Positions 1 to 6,550 of a stretch of 11,619 nucleotides of DNA are shown in pieces (the first letter of the stretch is position 1; each line of letters opens with the position of its first letter). The notes beneath the pieces were generated by a model. That model saw nothing but the letters and a program-made list of their open reading frames with translations, was not told the DNA's origin and searched no databases. Origin of the DNA: JBFLVQ01 sp040758525 (GTDB taxonomy: Bacteria; Acidobacteriota; Blastocatellia; Chloracidobacteriales; JADJPF01); NCBI GenBank assembly GCA_040758525.1, contig JBFLVQ010000268.1, forward strand, positions 1 through 11,619. Direction: 5' to 3'. The translations under genes and the position numbers were made by a program.

Positions 1-84
1 ATTTTTAAACTGGTGGAAAAAGGTATTATCGATGGGCTGAACATATTTACTCCTCAATTACACTTTACCATTACATGTAACTGA
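1..84 (+). CDS. possible 3' end of a truncated plus-strand gene (hypothetical)
   Basis: Frame 1 is open from the first base to a TGA at 82-84, giving 27 residues that include KLVEKGIIDGLNIF and end in HFTITCN. The composition looks protein-like, but the stretch is too short to identify. If real, it is the carboxy end of a gene entering from outside the window and converging on the transposase remnant that ends at 161. An open frame of this length can occur by chance, and nothing else supports it. Confidence 0.25.
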   Translation: MFKLVEKGIIDGLNIFTPQLHFTITCN

Positions 85-131
85 GAATTATAACTTGTTG
101 TAATTCAATAACTTTCCTTTGCAGCAAGAGC

Positions 132-145
132 GCGGATGAACCCAA
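132..145 (+). repeat. GCG..AACCCAA motif, copy A (possible IS-end remnant)
   Basis: GCGGATGAACCCAA lies just past the 3' end of the broken transposase. A related motif, GCGGAACCCAA, is found in inverted orientation at 1460-1470 on the other side of the gene. A third, GCGAACCCAA, is at 10666-10675. AACCC and GGGTT at 139-143 and 149-153 also form a small hairpin. Flanking, inverted placement fits terminal or subterminal repeats of the insertion sequence, but the match is short and gapped. Confidence 0.3.
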
Positions 146-160
146 TCCGGGTTGCCAAAC

Positions 161-1361
161 TCAACTAAGCGAGTATAATCTCTTCCTCAACCGTGCTATA
201 TATCGACGAACCATTCTCCCATTACCATTATATCCTTGCTCAACAATCTCTCGATATAACTGAGCTATATTATTACACCCTTGAGCTAATCTCTGATGCA
301 AATATGGTATAAATCTATCAAGAGAACTGCCCCGACTTCTGGTTGGAGCACGCTCTGGAAAAGAGTCTGCTTGAACATATTTATAAACCGTCATGCGTGA
401 CATGCGCAGAGCTTTTGATATAGCAAGCACTGTCAGGTCTTTTTTATACAATCGCATCACTTCAAAATAACGAGCATAACGTTTCTGACGATTGGCTTGC
501 ACTTCTACTTCAGTACGAGAAGAAACCATTGTTATTGGGCTTAAACTCATTGAGGCTGTAGCATTATTTATCTGCTGATTAAGAACTATTTTTGCTGCTT
601 GTGATAAATATTGGCTATGGTTAGAGAGAAAACGCTCAACAGTCTCTTTTAAATTCTTTAGTAAATGCCAACGCTTAGCTACCTGTACGGCAGAAGGCGC
701 TCCTGCACTTGCGCCTTCTGCATAAGCCCCGGCTCGGTCTCGGGCGATAAATTCGATACCATTATGTTCCTTGAGCCAGCCAGCTAATGTTTGAGCCTCT
801 CTATCTGGCAGCAGATCTATTATTACCCTCTTCTCTAAATCTACCAGGATAGTTCCATACTTCTTAGACTTTCTAAATGCCCAATCATCAACTCCAAGCA
901 CTTTTGGAGTTGAGAACTCTTCTCTTGCTGCCTGCCTGACCCTACGGATTAATGTATCAGGGCTTACACTCATTCCTAATCCTATCGCTGCTCTAGCTCC
1001 GGCTTCCCCCCCCTATTGCAAATCCTATCAATTCGAGAGCTTCGTTTAGACGAATGGTTTTGCGAGCATATGGTGCTACTACATAGGGCAGCCTCTCACA
1101 AAATATCCGACGCCGACAGCCTGGGTTATTGCAAAAAAAGCGTCTTGTCTGTAATTGCATCACTACAGCTACTCCTTGCCAGGGGAGGTCGGCTATTTGG
1201 CGCTCATATCGGCTATGAATCCGCCTTGATGCTACTTGGCAAACTGGACAATTACTTATTGAGGCTCTTGTCTTTACTATCAAGGTAATTATCCCGTCTT
1301 TTGCTCTGACATATTCAAGCTCTATGGCTAAAGGATCTGATAGCAAGGTTTTCTCTCTCAT
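161..1361 (-). pseudogene. ISL3-family transposase, frameshifted and C-terminally truncated
   Basis: Two minus-strand frames together make one ISL3 (DDE-type) transposase. The first (1361 down to 993, 122 aa) carries the N-terminal zinc-finger region: CPVC near residue 38, an HSRYERQIADLPWQG block, then RRFFCNNPGCRRRIF. The second (973 down to 161) carries the start of the DDE domain, with VDDWAFRK and ARDRAGAY supplying two acidic residues, then KRWHLLKNL and a helix-turn-helix-like part (LRMSRMTVYKYVQA). The frames are joined by a run of eight G on the coding strand (1006-1013). Removing one G restores an uninterrupted reading through GEAGARAAIGLGMSVSPDT, as ISL3 transposases read here. The second frame stops after RYIARLRKRLYSLS, before the part that normally carries the last catalytic acidic residue. 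The gene is therefore broken twice and should be inactive. It lies downstream of the biosynthetic operon on the same strand. Confidence 0.9.
1006..1013 (-). other. G8 homopolymer frameshift in the transposase
   Basis: The plus strand shows eight consecutive C (eight G on the coding strand) exactly where the two transposase frames meet. A run of seven would give one continuous reading frame. This may be a true slippage mutation, a sequencing or assembly error, or a programmed slippage site. Because the protein also lacks its C-terminus, true decay is the simplest reading. Confidence 0.8.
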
Positions 1362-1459
1362 CCTTGCTTTATACCATCCCTACACCTCGATCATCAAAAA
1401 TACGGGTGAGTCGAGACTTTGGGGAGTACCTCATGCTACTTTCTTACGAAAGTGTAGTG

Positions 1460-1470
1460 TTGGGTTCCGC
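1460..1470 (-). repeat. GCGGAACCCAA motif, copy B (inverted relative to copy A)
   Basis: The minus strand reads GCGGAACCCAA, about 100 bases upstream of the transposase start and inverted relative to the copy at 132-145. Immediately inside it is an imperfect dyad at 1436-1457 whose core is ACTTTC, loop TTAC, GAAAGT (1438-1453). Together these could mark the start-side end of the insertion sequence. No flanking direct repeat was identified to prove this. Confidence 0.3.
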
Positions 1471-1617
1471 AATTGAAACAATAGACAAAACCACTCTTTC
1501 TGCAACAGAATGGCCCTTGGTTATACATGACAATATATTGCTAATTTGATTGTTAAATTTGCTTGGCCATTAAACCGGAAACTAGAATTGAATATGCACA
1601 TTCAACTATTCAAAGCT

Positions 1618-1648
1618 AACTATAATCTCTGTCTTGCTCATTATAGTT
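1618..1648. repeat. perfect 9-bp inverted repeat downstream of the operon
   Basis: AACTATAAT (1618-1626) and ATTATAGTT (1640-1648) are exact reverse complements separated by 13 bases. The position, about 90 bases past the last stop codon of the operon, would suit an mRNA 3'-end structure. The stem is AT-rich and lacks a following U-tract, so a terminator role is uncertain. It could also be an operator or a relic of IS insertion. Confidence 0.35.
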
Positions 1649-1738
1649 TGCACCGTTTGATTCCAGCTCAAACCGCTGGATTAACTGATCACAGACGGAC
1701 TGTGCGCGAACTTCTAACCTCTGGAGGTTCTAAATTTT

Positions 1739-3241
1739 TCAAAGATCAGCTAGGGAGTACCTGTTAACATCATCTGCTAGTAATTTCTCCGGTAAGACTA
1801 ATTCGTTATCACACCAGGTAAGCATTTTTCCTAAACACATTATACCGTCGTGATGCCACATCATAGAAGGGGTACCCATAATACCTGGTGGTACTATACG
1901 TGTAACTCCCCAAGAAGCAAACTCATTATATATTGCCTCAGGGAATTGGCCTGTGCCGTGTGCTAACGCTGCGCATTGCAGATATTTTTGCATCGGCTTT
2001 ATTATTTCTTCTACATCAGCTAATCCATCAACCGGCACGATCCTCAAAAATCGCTCTCCAGGAGAGGCCTTAAATTGTGAGACAGTTTCCATTACAACCA
2101 TGAAAGAATAATCTTCAGGGGCAGCCACTACCTTTACTGGCTCACCCATAGATTCCTGCATCAGATAGAGTTCCCGCAAGCGAAACTTTCTCGAAGCTTC
2201 CGACAAATCTAAACTTCTAGGCGGCAACTTTGTTATCCAGGTAGACATTTTATCCGCACAGATCTTGGCAAACTCATTAGGAGAAATTTCTCCTCCTTCT
2301 TCAACAAAACAGATCTGCGGGCACAAACATGCGTGCCCATCGAAAATTGTATAGTCATAACTTACTTTGTCGGCAAGCTCTTCAATTTGATTCTTAATGA
2401 GAGCTTCGCGACAAATATAAGCAAAACCCATGCGGTGCCCATGCCAAGTAACTTCCAGAGATGGAGGCTTAGCTTCCATCAATCGCACAATCTGCTCATT
2501 GCCACCGTAGGCGACCAAATAATCTATCGATTCCAGGAAGAGCCGTTCACTCTCTTGATCACCATGCTCCCAATAGATCACAGCCAAACAAGAGGCTATA
2601 TCAGGATCTATTTCAGCTAGTGTCTGCGCGTAGAGAGACAAAAAGATCGGTTCGCCAGCCGACACTCGACCTAGGCAGGCAGCTTTCACCAGAAAGGCGC
2701 GCATTATTTCTAGATGCGGCAATGCTGGTATATTAGAACTAAATATAGCCCCTATTAAACCAGGTCCCAGCGCACGGGTAAAGCCGCCTAATTTAGGATT
2801 GCGTCGGAAGCCATCCAAGTAGCCAGGGTCTCCTAACTCATTAACTAAGGCTTTCATTAGATGTGCTCCCCGAGAACTTATCTGTTCTAGATATATCGAA
2901 TGGGCGATCATTGCAGGGGAAAAGCCTGTGATAATGGAGATCTGCTCAATAGCCTGTTGCCGCAGTTTATAAGAAGGATCGAGCCACCTTTCTGCAGCCA
3001 AATCCAGCACGCTTACAATTTCTTCAACAGATCTTTTTTGCAATATCATTTTCTGTCTCTCACACAGAAAGGAGATAACGCATTTTAATGCTGCTGGCGA
3101 GAGATACTGAAAAGAGACATCAAAGGCGCTATTACCACGTTCGTAATGTTTAATGAATGTCGTGGCACCATCAGGCAAATTATCGATTATTTGCTTCAAA
3201 GGCAGTGGTAACCAACAAGCATTGGGGAGATCTTTTGTCAT
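1739..3241 (-). CDS. LuxC-type acyl-protein/acyl-CoA reductase
   Basis: This is a 500-residue homologue of LuxC, the reductase subunit of fatty acid reductase. LuxC accepts an acyl group onto an active-site cysteine and reduces it to an aldehyde with NAD(P)H. Visible support is the block DGHACLCPQ at residues 301-309, where C305 fits the catalytic cysteine of the family, plus LGPGLIGAIFSSN around 158-170 and the length (LuxC proteins are about 480 aa). The substrate is unlikely to be a long fatty acid here, because luxD and the luciferase genes are absent and the neighbours handle small carboxylic acids (inference). I chose the ATG at 3241, preceded by GAGAGG 8 bases upstream. A TTG at 3265 would add 8 residues and overlap the previous gene, but has no evident ribosome site. 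The gene is last in the operon, 20 bases after the LuxE-like gene, so the two are surely co-translated. It appears intact and probably cytoplasmic. Confidence 0.88.
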   Translation of the reverse strand: MTKDLPNACWLPLPLKQIIDNLPDGATTFIKHYERGNSAFDVSFQYLSPAALKCVISFLCERQKMILQKRSVEEIVSVLDLAAERWLDPSYKLRQQAIEQISIITGFSPAMIAHSIYLEQISSRGAHLMKALVNELGDPGYLDGFRRNPKLGGFTRALGPGLIGAIFSSNIPALPHLEIMRAFLVKAACLGRVSAGEPIFLSLYAQTLAEIDPDIASCLAVIYWEHGDQESERLFLESIDYLVAYGGNEQIVRLMEAKPPSLEVTWHGHRMGFAYICREALIKNQIEELADKVSYDYTIFDGHACLCPQICFVEEGGEISPNEFAKICADKMSTWITKLPPRSLDLSEASRKFRLRELYLMQESMGEPVKVVAAPEDYSFMVVMETVSQFKASPGERFLRIVPVDGLADVEEIIKPMQKYLQCAALAHGTGQFPEAIYNEFASWGVTRIVPPGIMGTPSMMWHHDGIMCLGKMLTWCDNELVLPEKLLADDVNRYSLADL

Positions 3242-3261
3242 AACGTTGTCCTCTCTTATAC

Positions 3262-4455
3262 TCAATTATTGGTGTATGATTGTTGAAATTCTTCCATGCT
3301 TAAAGAGCAACCACGTGGCTCTGCGCTTTTTGCTCTTCTGAGTATTTCAAAACCGTATTGCTCGCCTTGCTTAGATTGGTCTTCTATAGGTATTGCACAA
3401 TATAAACCCACATCTTCACTCTGTATCATCATAGGCCGTTCCACATTGGCGAGATCTAGATGGCGCAATAATCCTGTTCTACCTATGGTGGCGACGAGGG
3501 GGAATTTTCCTTGACGCAGTTGTGTGAAGTCTATTACTTGTGTGCGCACCCAGAATGGTGGCTCTTTCATACGTATAATTGAGTCGGTTGATTGCTTAGT
3601 GATAGAGCGGCGCAAGTCTTGTTTCAGCACGTTATCGTAGATCTGGCTGGCCATCTCTGTCATACCTAACAAATTGACCACCCTTTCGGGTAGCAACCCC
3701 AGCATTGAACAGGCCCACTTCACAAAGGCGGTTCGTTCAATTTCACGACTGCGCCCTTTATATCCACCTGCATCCATAAGGCGACTGCCCTGCGGCAATA
3801 TCAAGCAGGTCCCTTTACTGGCCATTGCATCAAACAGATGCACAAATCCAAATGAAGAGCCGATCAAAGTGACGGGTATATTTTCTGTTTGACATTGTTG
3901 TAGCTGTGCAAGTAGCACATCTACTTTGAGCCCATTCGTATCAACAAAAAATCCGCTTCCTTCAAGACCAAATATATTTATTAAATGAGTCATACCATAA
4001 ACCATAATGGAAGCAGGAGACTGTTCCAGAGGAGGGGCAAGAACCAGCAATCTGGTGCGACAGCCATCTGGAAATAGCATGCGAGCAGCATTGACACTAA
4101 CTGCCGTGTTCATAAGTTCTAGTCCAGATCTGGAAAAATGAGCCTGGCTACTATGGCTTGGATCAGTAGTTCCACTACTTTTAAAAATTTTAACCACATC
4201 TTCCGGCCTTCCAGCAAAAAGGGAGAAATGTTTGAAGGCATCAGCTGGTACGGCTGGAATGTCGCTCCAGGTTTGTACTGTCTCAGGAGTTTTACCTTGA
4301 CGCTGACATAACTTTCGGTAAGGCTCAATGGATTTGTATTGAAATTCAAAGACCTCTAATGCCAAACGGTCAAACTGGCGACTAGCTACTCCTTCATCAG
4401 CCTGTAAGATAAAATCAGCAACTTTCTGGGTAATTTGGTTTAGCTCGTGGTCCAT
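3262..4455 (-). CDS. LuxE-type acyl-protein synthetase (acid-activating ligase)
   Basis: This 397-residue protein belongs to the LuxE/acyl-protein synthetase branch of the adenylate-forming enzymes. Such enzymes turn a carboxylic acid plus ATP into an acyl-adenylate, then an acyl thioester on their own cysteine, and pass it to LuxC. Residues 91-104 (FKSSGTTDPSHSSQ) are the Ser/Thr/Gly-rich nucleotide-binding motif. Near the end, RGCSLSMEEF places C383 fifteen residues from the C-terminus, the same place as the acyl-carrying cysteine of LuxE. HLDLANVERPMMIQSEDVG (about 330-355) fits the C-terminal part of the fold. The start ATG at 4455 has AAAGGA 9 bases upstream. A 101-base gap separates it from the FAD protein gene and only 20 bases from the LuxC-like gene, which supports a two-subunit reductase. 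The substrate acid is unknown; a product of the synthase and hydro-lyase encoded upstream is the natural guess. Confidence 0.87.
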   Translation of the reverse strand: MDHELNQITQKVADFILQADEGVASRQFDRLALEVFEFQYKSIEPYRKLCQRQGKTPETVQTWSDIPAVPADAFKHFSLFAGRPEDVVKIFKSSGTTDPSHSSQAHFSRSGLELMNTAVSVNAARMLFPDGCRTRLLVLAPPLEQSPASIMVYGMTHLINIFGLEGSGFFVDTNGLKVDVLLAQLQQCQTENIPVTLIGSSFGFVHLFDAMASKGTCLILPQGSRLMDAGGYKGRSREIERTAFVKWACSMLGLLPERVVNLLGMTEMASQIYDNVLKQDLRRSITKQSTDSIIRMKEPPFWVRTQVIDFTQLRQGKFPLVATIGRTGLLRHLDLANVERPMMIQSEDVGLYCAIPIEDQSKQGEQYGFEILRRAKSAEPRGCSLSMEEFQQSYTNN

Positions 4456-4556
4456 TGGATATTATCCTTTCTGGCCAATTGTTAATAGGAGAACGAACCC
4501 ACGACAAGCCACGCCATTTCCTGCTACAATGGTTAGGAGAGCTTCTCTTTTATTGT

Positions 4557-5948
4557 TTATTGTACGTGCAAGGTGACAGTTTGTGCAGAACACAGATCTT
4601 GGCGCGTCTCCTGCAACCATACCAGATGTACTGTCATCAAGCGGGCAGCACAAGCGTTGATTATTAGCTCTCTAAATTTTTCTAAGTCCCAGTTCATTTG
4701 TGTAGCGATCTGTGCCAAACTGTGAGTACCATCTAACAGCGTATCTAGAGCTACGCCAGCCAGTTCAATGCCTGCTTGCTTAGCTAAGGCGATGAATTCA
4801 GGTTTGCCACTGAGAAGTTTTGGATAGCACCAATCGGGTAAGAATGGCAGATCTTTTGTGCCTGGAATAATCACTTCATTGATTGGCGAATAGGCAAAAA
4901 GTCTTGGCTCATGGCCAAATTTGGCCTGAAAAGCCCATTTGTAAGCAGAAAAACCAGCACATACGCCATCGCCTAAAGCCATTAACGTAGATGAATAGCG
5001 ACCAGTCACATCACCAGCAGCAAATATACCTGGCAGTGAAGTCTGCATCCATCGATCAACCATAATAAATCCACGCTCGTCGTGTGCTACACTAAGGAGT
5101 GCATTTTCCTGCTTTATCTCTGGTACTGCCAAGAAAGGTGATGGTTGATGTTCAAAGGCATTGTAGTCTATGAGAATGGCACCGCAACGTAGTTTTGTTA
5201 TTGTGCCATTATGATCTGCCACATTAACCTCAAAAACACGATGGGATTTGATCAAAGGGTCTATATTAACGCAAGTCAAGCGACCACTAACAACCGTACC
5301 AGGATAGCTTGCGGTTGTCTGCCTGTTCGACACTACATCAAGTAGGAAGGTGAGCCCTCCAGCCCGCTCTCGCACTCCCTGAAATAGGGGTATTAATAGT
5401 TCTGTGCGGTTATTTCCTATTACTAGCAAACCTTCACCATTACTATCGGCGATGGCATCATTAATGAGTATGGGGAAATAGTCGTATCCTTTAAAGGTGA
5501 TGTGAACACCCTTTTGATAATAGCTCCCTTCGTTATTAATGATACGCATACCAGTGGCAATAATGACACTAAGTGTTCGTTGAGGAGAAAAGCCTTCTCC
5601 AGCAACAACCCAAAAAGGATCTTCACGATAGATTGCCTTAATCTCCCCAGTAAGAATAGGAATTGCGAATCGCTCTACATCAGCAGTCAGTTTTACTAAC
5701 AGATCTTCACCCTTATATGCCCAACTTGGTCCGCTGAGAATAACTCCGCCCCAAGGTAGCAAACCGCCAACTGGCCCCATGCTAAGTACAGTTACAGAAC
5801 AAGGGAGTGCAGAATATCCTTTAACCCAACGTGCCCTTATGGCAGCAGCTAGACCCGCCGGTCCATTACCAACAACGATCACATCTGCGTCATATTTAGG
5901 ATTGGTTTTCCTTGACAGAGAACCATTACCATCAACAGTTTTATTCAT
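4557..5948 (-). CDS. thioredoxin-reductase-like FAD-dependent oxidoreductase without CxxC
   Basis: This 463-residue flavoprotein has the two-dinucleotide-domain fold of thioredoxin reductases. The FAD motif VGNGPAG is at 26-32, ATG at 131-133, and the second FAD block GIFAAGDVTG at about 307-316 includes D313. Where thioredoxin reductases and dithiol oxidases have CxxC there is GYDYFPILIND (154-164), with no cysteine. The following NADPH motif GxGxxA/S is altered to VIGNNRTE (176-183). The enzyme therefore cannot do disulfide exchange and may not use NADPH normally. An oxidase or dehydrogenase acting on a carbon substrate is possible (inference). Residues of about 380-440 form an extra C-terminal helical part (LDTLLDGTHSLAQIATQM...) that resembles a PqqD-like or winged-helix segment. 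Its first 8 bases overlap the end of the small hydro-lyase subunit gene. The ribosome site AGGG lies 8 bases before the ATG. No signal peptide or membrane segment is visible. The reaction is unknown. Confidence 0.82.
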   Translation of the reverse strand: MNKTVDGNGSLSRKTNPKYDADVIVVGNGPAGLAAAIRARWVKGYSALPCSVTVLSMGPVGGLLPWGGVILSGPSWAYKGEDLLVKLTADVERFAIPILTGEIKAIYREDPFWVVAGEGFSPQRTLSVIIATGMRIINNEGSYYQKGVHITFKGYDYFPILINDAIADSNGEGLLVIGNNRTELLIPLFQGVRERAGGLTFLLDVVSNRQTTASYPGTVVSGRLTCVNIDPLIKSHRVFEVNVADHNGTITKLRCGAILIDYNAFEHQPSPFLAVPEIKQENALLSVAHDERGFIMVDRWMQTSLPGIFAAGDVTGRYSSTLMALGDGVCAGFSAYKWAFQAKFGHEPRLFAYSPINEVIIPGTKDLPFLPDWCYPKLLSGKPEFIALAKQAGIELAGVALDTLLDGTHSLAQIATQMNWDLEKFRELIINACAARLMTVHLVWLQETRQDLCSAQTVTLHVQ

Positions 5949-6435
5949 TTTTGAACCCTAGAAAAGGCATCAGTCCACCAGCCTTAATAACTGCTTCCCA
6001 GAATGGATCTAAAGGTGTCAAAGGTTCGGTCTGACCAGAAGCTAAAATGGTTAAAGTCCAGCGTTCCAGATCAATCTCTAACTCGCTGCCATTAACCTGA
6101 TCAGCAGGCAAAGAAGGGCACTCGACTGCCAACAGACCTAGATTGCGAACATTGCGACTAAAGATGCGTGCTAGTGAACGCGCTACCACAGCTTTTACAC
6201 CAGCCAGTAGAAAGACACGTGCGCCAGTCTCGCGACTCGATCCACAACCAAAGTTTTCTCCCGCCAAGATAATTCGATTGGAGAGATCACTATTACCGAT
6301 CTGTTCATAGCCAGCCGCAGCCTGCATAAATCCCGCACGCACTTTACTGTCGTCTAAAGAAAAGAAGTGTGATGGATGCAGAACATCTGTATTTACGTTA
6401 TCCCCCATCACTAAAGCATTGCCTTTAATAATCAT
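5941..6435 (-). CDS. 3-isopropylmalate dehydratase/homoaconitase-type small subunit (LeuD-like)
   Basis: This 164-residue swivel-domain subunit pairs with the large subunit encoded just upstream to isomerise a hydroxy-tricarboxylic or dicarboxylic acid through an unsaturated intermediate. Diagnostic blocks are GDNVNTDVLHP (11-21) and GENFGCGSSRE (59-69), the latter holding the catalytic-side serine/arginine loop. The length fits the short, stand-alone archaeal-type LeuD/HacB branch. The loop that sets substrate choice reads HFFSL (23-27). In this branch homoaconitases carry YLRT and isopropylmalate isomerases an YLVY-like sequence, so neither signature is present and the specificity is open. 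The ATG at 6435 lacks a strong ribosome site (only AAAAG adjacent). A 115-base gap separates it from the large subunit gene, and its end overlaps the FAD gene by 8 bases. Confidence 0.9.
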   Translation of the reverse strand: MIIKGNALVMGDNVNTDVLHPSHFFSLDDSKVRAGFMQAAAGYEQIGNSDLSNRIILAGENFGCGSSRETGARVFLLAGVKAVVARSLARIFSRNVRNLGLLAVECPSLPADQVNGSELEIDLERWTLTILASGQTEPLTPLDPFWEAVIKAGGLMPFLGFKNE

Positions 6436-6550
6436 CTTTTTATTCTGAAAGTGCGAAAAGCTATGGTAGACAAGCGAGTTCTCGCACTACGCTCCTTAAC
6501 TTGCCAAATTAACAACACTCGGTCAGCTTGCCACTGACACGATACTGCCA
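6436..6550 (-). other. 115-base gap between the two hydro-lyase subunit genes
   Basis: Subunit genes of this type usually abut, so the gap is unusual. On the mRNA strand it holds a small stem GTCAG/CTGAC, AGTGGCA twice 17 bases apart, and a strong AAGGAG (complement of 6492-6497). That ribosome-site-like sequence is followed 4 bases later by GTG and an 8-codon frame ending in TAG. Arms GTGCGA/TCGCAC (6451-6456 and 6482-6487) could fold the region just before the small-subunit start. Whether it regulates or is decayed spacer cannot be told. Confidence 0.35.

Larger units (their letters stand above)
1362..1738. other. non-coding stretch between luxC-like gene and transposase, rich in dyads
   Basis: No convincing gene is seen in these 377 bases. 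From right to left the stretch holds: a small dyad AACCTC..GAGGTT at 1716-1729; GTTTGA/TCAAAC at 1655-1673; a perfect 9-base inverted repeat AACTATAAT/ATTATAGTT at 1618-1648; and the IS-end-like sequences near 1436-1470. Transcription of the operon probably ends here. None of the dyads is followed by a clear T-run on the minus strand, so a standard Rho-independent terminator is not evident. Confidence 0.5.

Noticed and set aside
1016..1288. 90-aa plus-strand ORF
   Set aside because: It lies antisense to the transposase zinc-finger region, which has clear family motifs; the plus-strand protein shows none.
2333..2620. 95-aa plus-strand ORF
   Set aside because: It lies wholly inside the LuxC-like gene on the opposite strand and has no recognisable motif.
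3242..3265. TTG start adding eight residues to the LuxC-like protein and overlapping the LuxE-like stop
   Set aside because: The ATG at 3241 has a strong GAGAGG site at good spacing; the TTG has none.
1739..4455. Bioluminescence (lux) operon
   Set aside because: Only LuxC- and LuxE-like genes are present; luxA, luxB and luxD are absent and the neighbours are unrelated.
4462..4653. 63-aa minus-strand ORF spanning the FAD gene end and the gap before the LuxE-like gene
   Set aside because: It is an alternative frame over the FAD gene's 3' end, with no motif and no ribosome-site support.
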